Assembly (NCBI RefSeq): GCF_033568475.1
Contig: NC_133121.1
Span: forward strand, 5,394,001-5,458,000
Direction: 5' to 3'
DNA length: 64,000 nucleotides
Origin: Henckelia pumila
Lineage: Eukaryota; Streptophyta; Magnoliopsida; Lamiales; Gesneriaceae
The translations under genes were made by a program, and so were the position numbers. Shown in pieces: positions 1-10,698 of this stretch; position 1 is the stretch's first letter, and the number at the start of each line of letters is the position of its first letter. The notes under the pieces were generated by a model. The model saw nothing but the letters and a program-made list of their open reading frames with translations, was not told where the DNA came from and searched no databases.

Positions 1-199
1 TAGTTTAAAAAGTATAATTTTAGTGAAAACAATTCTGAAGTTGGGATGTATGTATTCGTCCCTAAAATCGCACTTTGTATCATAAAACGGAACGCGACTT
101 TTATCGAATAAATAGCGACATTCCCCCAAATTCCACCCCTTCAACTTTCCCTCTCCCAAGTTGGCCTGGCTCAGTGAGTTCTGCATTTCGATCGCGAAA

Positions 200-2494
200 A
201 TGTCGTGGAGGGGAAAGAAGAGAGTAGAGGATGAAGCACTCTCCGAAAATGAGGAGCCTCCGAGGAAGATTTCGAAGTCCTCCGCCTCCGGTGACGTTGC
301 TGATGAATCCGACCAGATACACATCTGTGATGTAAGCTCGGTTCCCTTCCGTTTTCAATTTGTGTGTTTGCGTTTAAAGTGCGACGCAAAAATCCCTTTT
401 CTGGCTTGAAAAAGGAATGCATTTTGTGTACTTAGTTGGTCGGGGTTCATTTGTGAATAGTCGATTACTATTGGAATCGTATGTTTCATTATAGTTGTCG
501 AAGAATCGGAAATTGTCGGTGAGGAACTGGCAAGGGAAGATTGTGGTGGATATTAGGGAGTTTTATGTTAAAGATGGCAAGGAGTTTCCTGGCAAAAAGG
601 GTAATTTTCTTTTTTTGCTTTTTTCAGTTTGGAGGACAGGCAAATGCTTGTGTCCAATGTTGAGTTTATTCGATAAGCAAAATTTGGTCTTCTTCTCTGT
701 TTAGTTTGTTTGAAGACTTTCTTCGGTATGATTGAGCATGAAAATTGGTGCGTGGCCTTTTCTTTCTCTGGAAAGGGTTTATTGAAACTAATGAGTAGTG
801 AATGATGATCTTACTACAGATTTGTGGTTGAGAAAAGATTGAGCAACAACCCCCATTTCTCTCGCCTGAATTCATAGGATTAAAAGCGCTCTAGAATTTA
901 GTGTCCTAATTAAAAATGAAAGAGCATTGAAAAATAACCGGTTTGATAACATGTGATAGCTAATAAAATCGAATGAGAAACAATGAAAGCTTATCATTCA
1001 CTCATTTTCTAACTGAGTGCTAAGTATAAACTGATAAGACAGTTAAAATACTTTACCAAACTAGAGAGAGAGTGGGTTTGAATAAGCAGAAAAATATTTA
1101 GATCATGTCGCCTTGTGATGATGGTTGAATTCCACTGCAGAATGTTCTTGCCTTTTTTTTAGGTTACTCTCTTGTGTGAGCAACTCTTGTTTTCTGTGGA
1201 AGATTTTATCATGTGAATGTCTTTTGTTGAAAAATCAGCGTTTTATTTACGGAACATTATTAAACATGGGTGGCTGAGGTATTGGTTCTGCCGTTCTGGT
1301 TCTGAATGTGCAGCATAAAAGTTGGGGGTTATGGAATCAGTTAACTTGATAAAAGAGCTATGACAGAGAGTATTTCAGTATTTGTGATGTGCTTTCTGAG
1401 GGAAAGATTGCATCTTTTAGCTTCGATAAGTGCTTAAAATTCACTTTGCAAATTTTAAGTTCAAGTTTCCATATACTTCATAGTCAAGTGTCTAGATGGG
1501 TTTGCAAGTTGTTACCGCTGCTCCCCAATCTAACCTACCCCAAAAAAACAGAATTATCGTTCAAATAAGCTTAAAAGAGAAAATAATTAAACTTGGTTAA
1601 TATCTTGGTTTGTCTGGTGGTCAATGGGCTTTTTCGCTCATGGACAATCCAGAGGCACTATACACGGGGATTAGAAGGATGCATTTATCGACTAGATTAC
1701 TCCTCTATCTGGAGCTGTTATCAGTAAATTTTTCAGTCTTTAGATTCTCATGAAAATGTGCCCATTCTTCTTCCACCTGGAGTTTGGGAATATGATGTCA
1801 AGTCCGGATTTAATTGATTTATTTTTTTCCGTAATATGGATGGATGCTCCATGTGGGCAGTTCATGCTCAATGACTCATTCTTCAGGCATCAGTTGTATT
1901 TAGTCTTACATAATTGTAAACCTGGTGCGTTTTTTGCTTGCATACCTTTTAACATGAAACTTCGTGCTCTCTTTTCCTTCTTGTCATTTAAAGTTCAAAT
2001 CAAATTATGTTTCATTTTGGCTAATTTGTTATACTCCTTTCTACAGGCATTTCATTGGGCATTGACCAGGTATGCTTTCTTTCTTTCTTTCTTTTTTTTT
2101 TTTTGTGTGTATTTCTACCTAGGAAAAATGTTGAGATAAAATTCCATCAGGTTGAGGTTTGGTTGAAAGATTTGTCTGAGTAATGGATTTCCAAATTACT
2201 TGCATGATAAAAAAAAAATTGAAACTCGTTCTTGTGGTCGAAGATATAGCTTAACTAGTGGGTTTTGGCTTTTTGATTTACGGACTTGAAACATAACTAT
2301 ATAGAATGAATGGACTTTTATAAATGATGATTGGAAATATTATATTCCCAAACCGTTCCATCAAACGCAGCCAATGCTTTTCCAACTTATTATCTTTAGC
2401 TCATCAAATTTCTTTCATCGCCTGATATTTGCAGTGGAATATTCTTAGAGATCATGTGGATGAAATTGACAATGAAGTTTCAGGGAAAGCATAA
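200..2494 (+). CDS. KIWI: KIWI-type RNA polymerase II transcriptional coactivator (PC4 family), 4 exons
   Basis: Nuclear single-stranded-DNA-binding coactivator of the PC4/Sub1 family. Exons by splice signals and frame: 200-331, 495-600, 2047-2069 and 2435-2494, giving 106 residues, close to the roughly 107 of Arabidopsis KIWI and lacking the N-terminal DEK_C domain of the longer paralogue KELP. Residues 1-44 form the acidic, serine-rich, lysine-containing tail typical of the family (starts MSWRGKKRVEDEA). From about residue 47 the PC4 fold is clear: KLSVRNWQGKIVVDIREFY, then KDGKEFPGKKGISL, then QWNILRDHVDEID. All introns are GT-AG (163, 1446 and 365 bp). Exon 3 is only 23 bp and was placed by frame and by the conserved GISL-DQW junction; exon 4 ends GKA-stop. 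The start at 200 is the first ATG matching the family N terminus. Function is by homology. Confidence 0.93.
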
Positions 2495-3631
2495 AATAGC
2501 GTTTCTCGTCATATGGATGTCTGCAAGGAACTTTGAAGGGATCTTTAAATAGAATGATGTATGTAATGTTGATAGCTGAATGAACTCGGTTGACAAGCAT
2601 AATGACTATCCTTAGGGAAGTCATCCTAGGACATGTAGGTTCATGAATCGTAGTGCTCGACTTTCATGATCATGAATATCCTTATTTTGATGGTGGCACA
2701 GTTTGATTATTTTGTTGTAGCCACCAAGATTATTCTGATGTACATTAACTACATGTCGAGTTCCGCGTTCATAGCGTATGACTTCATTTGATCATTGAGC
2801 AGTATTTCTCTATGCTATTGTCTGGAAGGTTTTCTCTGCTATGATGGAAGATACACATCTGATGTGTTGAACATAGTACTACATAGTCCAACATTCACCA
2901 ACAGCATCGATGATAAGCATGTATATCACTGGTGTAACTGTAGCATGGCTCCCTTTCTAAGTCATTAGTTGAAAAGTGTATGTTAATTGATGGTTGGTTG
3001 TTGGTACTGCATACGAGCTTATATCGTGGAAAATGGTCCAGTCGCGTAGCAACTAGACAACACATTAAGTGGAGTTCTTGAGGTTAAACATCTCAAAGAT
3101 TAAGTCTTGTCTGCACTTGTTAATAGATGAATTTCCTAATGAGGTTCAAGACAAACTTGAGCATCACTTTTTCAGTTTTTTAAGTTGGAATCTTAAACGC
3201 CGAGGCGACGCTTTTTAGAACATTCTTTCGTTTTTTTTTCGGGTGGGAATCTTAACCAAATGTTCACATCTGAAGTTGATTGGGATGGTAAAACCCTACA
3301 GCTGAACTTGTAGTTCAGTAGTAACTTCTGAAGCTAGGTGTTATTTTTTAAAAATATATTTGTGATGTAACCATATTCAAATCTTTTTATCAAAGCACAA
3401 TTTGTATGTCAGAATCAAATCTATTAACCCAAATGCAACAAAAATGAAAATTCTTAAAACATATCGAGTACCACATATTTTGTCAAACAGAACAACCTGA
3501 TTTAAGCTATAGATGATCTGTTTTTCTAGACTAAGAGAGATGCAGTATTTGAACTTTCGTATAACAAAATGACACAGGCTATTCTTAAAAAATAAAATGG
3601 GAAAGATACAATAACAATACCCACTCGATTC
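2495..3631. other. Intergenic: KIWI 3' side and SAUR 3' side
   Basis: Convergent gene ends: KIWI stops at 2494 (+) and the SAUR gene stops at 3632 (-). The stretch is AT-rich, with no long ORF and no recognisable repeat; it presumably contains both 3' UTRs. Confidence 0.6.
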
Positions 3632-3949
3632 CTATGTGGGCTGAACCCTGAAAAAAGTCTTGTTCTTGGCACCTTTGTTGATCCACTTTTCAAAAGCTTT
3701 TGCATCATAAGGAATCCTGATAATTCCCTCATTACGGAATCCATACTCCTCTTCCGATCTACCCAACAATTCCAAGAACTTCGAGTCGCACAATGCTCTC
3801 GTGTGAACCATGAAACGTCTAGTTTCATTGTCCACGCCGACATCGACTGGGATGTACCCTTTTGGTGTCGCTGAAGGTGATCCTGATTTCAGTTGTCTTA
3901 GATTTGAAAAGCTCGCGAATCTGCTCAATTTACTCGCTCTCACCCCCAT
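3632..3949 (-). CDS. SAUR-family auxin-responsive protein (small auxin-up RNA), intronless
   Basis: Small auxin-up RNA protein of 105 residues if translation begins at MGVRASK (3949); the same frame is open to an upstream ATG at 4042 (136 residues). I prefer 3949 because the 31 extra residues do not look like a SAUR N terminus. The SAUR domain covers about residues 30-95: GYIPVDVG, then RRFMVHTRAL, then FLELLGRSEEEYGF, and a closing IRIPYDAKAFEKWI. SAURs act at the plasma membrane or cytosol, in the best-studied cases inhibiting PP2C.D phosphatases to promote acid growth; that is family knowledge, and individual members differ. No intron, as usual. The subgroup cannot be assigned from the sequence alone. 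Confidence 0.88.
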   Translation of the reverse strand: MGVRASKLSRFASFSNLRQLKSGSPSATPKGYIPVDVGVDNETRRFMVHTRALCDSKFLELLGRSEEEYGFRNEGIIRIPYDAKAFEKWINKGAKNKTFFRVQPT

Positions 3950-5826
3950 GACACCTTCGATGGTGTTTGTGGATCTGGACACCACTCGAGACAGCGGAAG
4001 CGATCGAGATATATGCAGTATCAATGCATGGTTAGAACACATGTAGGAGTTTCAGGGAACAAAGATGGGTGGTTTCACTAAGGATATGTGTGGTTAATTA
4101 ATACTTGTCTTGATTCATCAAAAGTGATGTATAATGTTGACTAATGATGTGTCTTGCAATAATTGAGTTTTATAAATATGATGATAACTACACATTAATT
4201 ATTTACAATGAATTATAATGATAAATACAAATTATGTATGTGTGCATGAATAGATATGGGGCCATATCACTGGTTTGGCATGATTTTGGTTTTGTTGGTG
4301 AGTGAGGGAGATTGCATGCCGTTAAGACAAAGTTGATCATATTTATTTATTGTACAAGTGTCGAAGATTATATCTATTTACTTTAGATAAATGATGTATA
4401 CTATTAATTATTTGGAATTTATTTTTAGAACTATTTCGTTATTTACGTTTACTTTGAATGATAGGATTGAACAATGATAGATTAAAGTATGATTATTAAT
4501 ATAATTTGATATGATAGAGAGTGATTATGGATAAATAATAATATGTTTAGTTGGATAGATTAATTTTGGAATTGAAATGATAATTAAGAACAAATTACGA
4601 TTTCATCCTTTAGCTATCATAATAATCATATGTTCGGCAAAGAAGGAAAGAAGGTGGAAGATAAAAAGGAAGGACATAATTGATTTTTTTTCATTCTCTC
4701 ACTCCATAATATTTATAATCCCATTAAAAATTTAGGACTAAAAATCATCTCTCAATCCTATCATTAACGGGCCTAAAGATTTATACCATTTTTCAATTTT
4801 GCAAGTAAACATAGGATTAGTTAGTATTATCTATGTTATCCTTCATTTATCAAGGCAAGTAAACGCTTAATGCATTATTTAACTCGTGTGATGGGATATT
4901 AGAGAACATATATAGAAACAATAAATCAATATTGTATATAAAGAAACATAATGATTTATAACTCTGATTATATGCAAAGTTCGAGATAACATTTATTGAA
5001 ACAAAGATGCGTAATTGTCTAATTGATCATTGATGGGTAAATAGACCAAGAGAATATCAAATATTAAATAAAACACTAGATAAAGATCGAACAACAAAAG
5101 TAGTTTATGTCAGGAAATGAAATTCAAAATTAAAAGTATTCAGATTCTAATAATAAATTTTGGAAATATTAAATCATACTATCATAGTAAGCTGTGATTT
5201 TGGCCGACCTGGTAAATGAAATACAAAAAATAAAAAATATATAAATTCGTGTTATCCATTTTTAGAATACTAACTCTTAAAGTGTAGTAAAATTATTGCC
5301 TGGTGACAATTTAAATACTGGATCGTTTGCATTATTTAATTGTACAAATTCGTACACATTATCGTTTCATGCATATTTCTTTCGTCTAGATTTTGTTCTA
5401 AATCGGTCAATATTTTATGGAATCTTCTCCATCATCAGTTGTTCACATTTCACATCTCACTTTGCACGATATTTTTAATTGTTGTACACGATATTGTACG
5501 TAATGGGACTGTTTCTTTAACTATTAAATTATATTAATATGATTACAAATTTACGTTCCTTTTAAATAAGAATATAGCATAATATAGTAACACACCAATT
5601 GTTTCAAATAATGACACGATGAAAGATTGTATAATACTATGTGATAATCAATTTGTTTTTTTTTTAAAAGAAATAATCAATTCACAATTTCACAAATACA
5701 AATAACACAATCAATATTATAATTATTTTAATTCTTTGTAGAATTTTGAGTAAAGTTTGTTTGAACGAAGCAAAGTAGCAATCAGTTAACTTTCACACTT
5801 TATTACCTATAAAACGTGCTAATTTG
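3950..5826. other. AT-rich intergenic DNA with a possible MITE at about 4446-4865
   Basis: No protein-coding signal. Between 4446 and 4865 the ends read as imperfect inverted repeats (CGTTTACTT inward from both ends, then weaker similarity for about 30 bp), which would fit a small MITE of some 420 bp, but the target duplication is not clear. The remainder is low-complexity AT-rich sequence up to the Sirevirus boundary. Confidence 0.35.
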
Positions 5827-7004
5827 TGTAAGGGATATCATGGTTCATAAAAATTATCAGAATCAGATGTTGTCATTAGGTGTTGACAACATCCTACACA
5901 ACATGCAGCGGAAATATTAAAACGTGAATAGTAACAGCAAACTAACAGTAAACCAACAATAAAAATAATCAAGAGTAAATATGCACAAATACTAAAGTAA
6001 TAAAAAGTTGCATATACAAATATATTCAGATGTTGTCACTAGGTGTTGACAACATCTTCAATAACACCTTGATTACCATGCATTAGAATTTTTGAAAGCA
6101 TGAATAAAATAGATAAGCAATCAAACAAATCAGACTCAAATATTTAAGCAAGAGTATAAAATACTCTTGCAGCGCCTCAGGGCAAAACTTTCACTAAAAA
6201 ATAATTAAAGAGTTTTACAAACCCTAAAACTAGTGAATTATTGTAAAAATCAATTTTCTCAAAGCATGTGAGAAAATAAAGAATAAATAAAAACAACTCC
6301 CTTAAAAGTCTACTGAAAGTAGAACAATAAAACCGAATAAGGAGTTGGTTCTGATTGCCGAAATATGAGAAGAACAAAAGGTCTTTCGACCAACACTTTT
6401 GCAAGTGTAAAGTACTCCAAGTGTTCTGGAAAAACTTCACGGTAATACAGAAACGCAACAACCACTGTTGTGCTATCTTCGATCTTCTTCTTCAATTCAG
6501 AGCTCTTGATTTCTCGTGAATGTATCTCTGAATTGTCTATATGAAGCTCTGTGGTGCGCTCTCTTTATCTCGCTCAAACTCTATATTTTTGCACACCATG
6601 TTCTGCACGATCTGCTCTCCTATTTATTCAACGTGAAGGACACCCAATTAAGCTTGAACAATCTTATCTCCAATAAACCTTGATCTTCTTTCCTTTCAAA
6701 CTCGAACCAATCTACAAAGATAAGAAAATAAAGATAAGTTAGGAGATACAGATATATTATGATAAGTGAATAATATCTCCTACAAAATAATCAAGTAAAT
6801 ATATACATATTTAAACTCTTTCAAATATAGGAAATATCATTCTATAATCCAATCAACCATATTTTAAATCTAGGAATATTATATTATCTCAATTCAAATC
6901 AAAACTATTCCTAGTTTAAAATATATCAAGCATATAGATAAGAAACACAATATTAACTATCAATCCTAAAAAGACAAAACACAATATTATAATCTTTCAA
7001 AACA
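5827..7004 (-). repeat. Sirevirus 3' LTR (left copy)
   Basis: 1178 bp, nearly identical to 32209-33388 (about twenty differences by eye). On the + strand it starts TGTAAGGGATATCATGG and ends TTTCAAAACA. It contains two copies of the dispersed palindromic unit (5866-5904 and 6029-6068). A TATA-like AATAAATAGG on the minus strand lies near 6620-6632. A 94-codon ORF in this LTR recurs in the other copy simply because the LTRs are copies, so it is not called as a gene. Confidence 0.92.
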
Positions 7005-7660
7005 TGGAAAGATATCAAGGAATAATTAATTCCTTTTAATCTCCCCCTTTTTGCCTTTCTGGACAAAACACCTAAAAGCAATTCAGCAACTCCCCCTGAA
7101 TATTAATTCTCAGAACTCCCCCTGAGTTCAAACTTATCAAATCAGTTCTCCCCCTGAATTTGATCTTTCAATTCTGAGTGTTGTCAAGGATGTTGGCAAC
7201 ATCTGAACACAACACTTAGCGATATCAGAAAATACTTAATACCTGTTCAAAAGTGAATCACAAAATACATTTAATCAATTCAGTACACATCACAACTCCT
7301 TTGAATAGCAATTCTCTCCCTGAATACGAAAATACATTCTCCCCCTTAATTAGTCTAAGCACAGATGTTGTCGAGGATGTTCCCAACATCTCCTCACAAT
7401 ACTTAAGTCAGGGCAGAAAAAAACTTAGAACAAATCAGAGAGTCATAATCAAACAAGCTAACATTGATTAGAACCAGATCAGAGCAAAAACATAAAGACA
7501 AATCAGAGCAGAGCAAAATAAACCACAAAAAATTAAACTTAATGCTCTGTGATGATCTATCATTTGCTTCGCCAGAACTAGCTTTTTTTCCTTCAGAACC
7601 AGAGTCACTATCTTCTCCATCAGAGCTAGAGCCACCAGATTATCTTCTCCCCCTTTTTGT
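7005..7660 (-). promoter_or_regulatory. Repeated polypurine tracts of the Sirevirus
   Basis: Six copies of AGGGGGAG on the minus strand (as CTCCCCCT on + at 7041-7048, 7090-7097, 7116-7123, 7148-7155, 7339-7346 and 7647-7654) lie just inside the 3' LTR. Repeated polypurine tracts at this place are a published hallmark of Sireviruses; the one nearest the LTR would prime plus-strand DNA synthesis. The closest tract is some 35 bp from the shared LTR end, which suggests that the original LTR was slightly longer. Confidence 0.8.
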
Positions 7661-8806
7661 CCAGAAGAGGTACCTACACCAAGAAAAATTCGATATTAAG
7701 ACATAAGAGATTCATAGTAAGCAATGTCTTCTTTGGCTTGTAAAATCTTCTGTTCAACATGCAACATCTGGGATTGAATAAAGATAGAATCCCGTTGTTG
7801 AAGTAGGAGGAACAAATATGGCAGTGGCAGGGGAGGTGTTGGCAACATCTGCCACAGCATCTGCAGCAGCACCTGTTTCTGACCAAGGTAGGTCCAATTT
7901 CATGTTACCTCAAAGTAATGCTGGTGCAAGATTCAGTACCTCAACAACAGCAGATAAAGGATCATCATCATGGTTTTCAAAATATTGAGATACTAGCACA
8001 TCAAATATCAAATAAGGAAACATGACATCAAATATCAAATAAGGAAACATGAGCATGTAAGATACCAATCCACAGTTTGCATATTGCATAACTGTAGTAA
8101 AACACAAGCTTTTCAAAGTTCAAAGCTGCTCCAGTTCCTACAGCAAATATCACACCAGTTCGTTGTTTGGTGACAAACGTGAAATTTGTGGACGGAGTCC
8201 AAGTCTTGATTGCAGTCTTGTAAAGAACATAAGCTATCTTATAAAAGCAAGTTGCACATCTTTTTCCACCTCGGGTGAGTTAAAGAATCCATTAATCACA
8301 GTAGGACTAAACTCAAAAATATGAACCCTCACATGAACTTTTCCAAATTTTGCGAAAGAGGGTTCGACACAGCTTTAGTCAAATTTCAGTATAATTCCAA
8401 GACCATAAGTCTAAAGTAAAGAGTAGCATATATCACAGTAGCGAACATATTTCTGAGTTGGAAAATTCTTACCAGACTTTGTGCGCCATATGCTTTCAAA
8501 TCAATGGTGTGGTCCTCAAAGAAGTCACAATTGGCATAGTGTTGCCAATCGTTTGCAGCATTCTCAGAAAAAAACAGAGGAATATGATTGGCTTACACGG
8601 TAGTCTTCATCCAAGGTGTTGTTCGGGGTATCAGCAACACCGACTTCCTAAAGAAAGGTGTAATAACAGTGACAATAGCCAGCAAATTCCGAATTCTGAA
8701 AAATTCTACAATATTCAAATACTCCTCATCTAAGATGTCAGCAAGAATGTCAGCAGCATCTGATGAAACATCTGCTTCTGAGGCAGATTCCTCAGATCCT
8801 TCATCA
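7540..8806 (-). pseudogene. Sirevirus extra ORF downstream of pol (degenerate), with a putative plant transposon protein-like region
   Basis: The minus strand carries a broken ORF. From about 8365 to 7970 the pieces HVRVHIFEFSPTVINGFF, then after a shift YKTAIKTWTPSTNFTFVTK and VIFAVGTGAALNFEKLVFYY, resemble the family annotated as putative plant transposon protein, a domain often found in ORFs linked to plant retroelements. The C-terminal part (7540-7960) is rich in Ser, Asp and Glu. The N-terminal part lies across the chromovirus insertion, at 16405-16610. This is the place where Sireviruses may hold an extra, env-like ORF. At least one frameshift and several stops make it non-functional. 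The family link is from memory of its sequence pattern and is moderate in strength. Confidence 0.5.
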
Positions 8807-8811
8807 GAGAA

Positions 8812-10251
8812 TGTAGTGACCCTGCATGGTATCACCTACTAACTGGCAACTAATAGCATGCATTAAACTTAATACAGCAAAATAACTTAACATAGTAAAA
8901 CATGCGGAAACAAAACCATAATTTACATATCAGCTTAGTAACATAATCCAGGCTTAAATCTGTAGTGATACAACCATATCAAAAACTTAAACAGTAAACA
9001 TTATACAGCTATATCGAATCCTGCTGTATAATAAAATCCTCAAGGCTCCTGCTCCCTAGTCCTGTCTTGAACTACCAGCTCCGTCCATCCTGCGACCTGC
9101 CCCATGGAATAGGGTGTCCAAGATAACAACTAGGACGTGAGCGCTAACGCCCAGTACATAGACATGAGTAAACATATTTATATAATGCATGCAACATGAT
9201 GACTGGTACAGGGTCATCTGAAAAATCATGCTCAGAACCGGTGCCACATGAGTGATGCCACCGCACGGATCAACCTCTGGGTGCAACCACACTCGTCTAG
9301 TACACCAGAGTAGACAGACATAAATGCCCCCGCCGTCGCGGTACTCTCAGTGACAGACTATCGAGTATAGAGCTGAGCGGCTCTATAGTCAGGTATAACA
9401 AGGTATAGGCTCAACGTGTATATGCACATGACATATGAATATAGAAAGCGATAAATCATATATCATGCCATATAATAATGCCAAATAAATGCAACATATA
9501 AACATGTATACTCGCTGGCAATCTCAGTCAATGTGTACGTACCTCTAGGCTAGTTCAAGTATAATAGGATCCTAGGTTCCAAGCCTATATTCAAAATTTT
9601 ACCGTATCACTACATAAATTCTATAAGCTTTAACTAAGCTAATAAGTACTCCCAAAACTTAAATAGATTCCCGGACCATACCTTCGTCCGTAGTTATCCC
9701 TTTGGAGTCGCTAGTTCCGGATGACTATAACCACACTTTGGTTATTCTAGAACCTCTATTATAACCGATAGGTCCTTCAAGTGTATATCTCACACTATAT
9801 AACTGAATAAAGAAACTCGGGAATTCGTATTTAGAAATGAATCTGAGAAGCCCTATTTATAGGCAAAATTCCCGGCCAGGATCGGAACTTCCGATTTCAG
9901 GATCGGAGCTTCCGATCCAGCTCATTGCGTGCATGCAGGACACGCCAAGATCGGAACTTCCGATCCAACGATCGGAGCTTCCGATCTCACCCCCGATCAA
10001 CACTTGTCAAAACTCGTGGCTGAGTCATCGGGCAAAGCAGGCAGCCGAAGATTGGAACTTCCGTTCCAGGATCGGAGCTTCCGATCTCTGTGCTTCCGCT
10101 GAGCTTCCGAAGTGGCTGGGATCGGAGCTTCCGATCTGGCCCAAATTCAAAAGCCCAAATTCTCCTCCGAAGTCCAATAACACTCCAAAATTACTAACCC
10201 TTAATCATGTTTAACATATTATTATCTTAAAATGAGTTCTGGGTTACTACA
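8812..10251 (-). repeat. Chromovirus 3' LTR (left copy) with palindrome array
   Basis: 1440 bp, roughly 98% identical by eye to 14938-16399 apart from differences in the short-palindrome array at 9881-10138. A TATA box CTATAAATAGGGC lies on the minus strand at about 9850-9863, immediately downstream of the array in the element's direction of transcription. Confidence 0.93.
9881..10138. repeat. Array of short palindromes GATCGGA-NNN-TCCGATC (left LTR)
   Basis: About seven copies of a 17-bp near-palindrome, GATCGGAGCTTCCGATC or GATCGGAACTTCCGATC, at irregular spacing (starts near 9881, 9902, 9950, 9971, 10050, 10071, 10121). Arms of 7 bp flank a 3-nt centre. The right LTR carries the same array with copy-to-copy changes. 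It sits in U3 directly upstream of the TATA box. Confidence 0.9.
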
Positions 10252-10267
10252 TTCTCCCCACCTTTAG
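10252..10267 (-). promoter_or_regulatory. Chromovirus polypurine tract
   Basis: The minus strand reads AGGTGGGGAGAA directly before the 3' LTR start TGTAGTAAC, the standard position for plus-strand priming. Confidence 0.85.
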
Positions 10268-10372
10268 ATATTTCGTCCGCGAAATAATATCTAAAGATAA
10301 ATCAAGATAACAATATGAAACATTCAAACCATGTTTTATTACAACAACTATAATTACATCTTACATGGTAAA

Positions 10373-10698
10373 TCAAAAGTACAAAGCAAACAACTCAGGA
10401 TATTCCGCTTGCATACGACTCTCAGTTTCTCAAGTTTCTTCTTCAACGCCTCGGCGCTGCCACTGTACCATCACAAGTGATATAGTCTTATTCCGAAGAA
10501 CTTTCTCCTTCCTGTCTGGGATACGGATTGGTCAACAAAGGACAGATCTGGCTCTAGCTGAATATCAGTAGACTGGATCACATGAGATTTATCAGCTATA
10601 TACTGTCGAAGTAACGACACATGAAAAACGTTATGTATACTGGAAAGATTTGGCGGTAAAGCCAAACGATATGCAACATCTCCGATCTTTTCCAGTAT
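10373..10698 (-). pseudogene. Chromovirus integrase C terminus and chromodomain (frameshifted, one stop)
   Basis: The frame contains VFHVSLLRQY, the usual end of a gypsy integrase, followed after a one-base shift by a chromodomain-like core: DRKEKVLRNKTI, VMVQWQRRGVEEET, then a TGA where the family normally has Trp, then ETESRMQAEYPELF and a stop at 10373-10375. Chromodomains target integration of these elements to heterochromatin by binding modified histone H3 (family knowledge). The frameshift and internal stop make this copy defective. Confidence 0.8.

Noticed and set aside
1750-2139. 129-codon ORF inside KIWI
   Set aside because: Covers intron 2, exon 3 and part of intron 3 in a frame rich in Phe and Leu from T-rich intron DNA; not a separate gene.
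4446-4865. MITE with CGTTTACTT ends
   Set aside because: Kept only as a remark in the intergenic entry: inverted ends are short and diverged and no convincing target duplication was found.
6177-6461. 94-codon ORF, nearly identical to one at 32559-32843
   Set aside because: Both lie within the two LTRs of the same Sirevirus; the similarity follows from LTR duplication and there is no domain.
9056-9292. 78-codon ORF repeated at 15182-15418
   Set aside because: LTR copies of the chromovirus; no known domain and likely chance frame in U5/R.
9837-10214. 125-codon ORF with repeated GSELPI-like peptide
   Set aside because: Translation of the DNA palindrome array; the peptide repeat is a by-product of the DNA repeat, and it lies antisense to the element.
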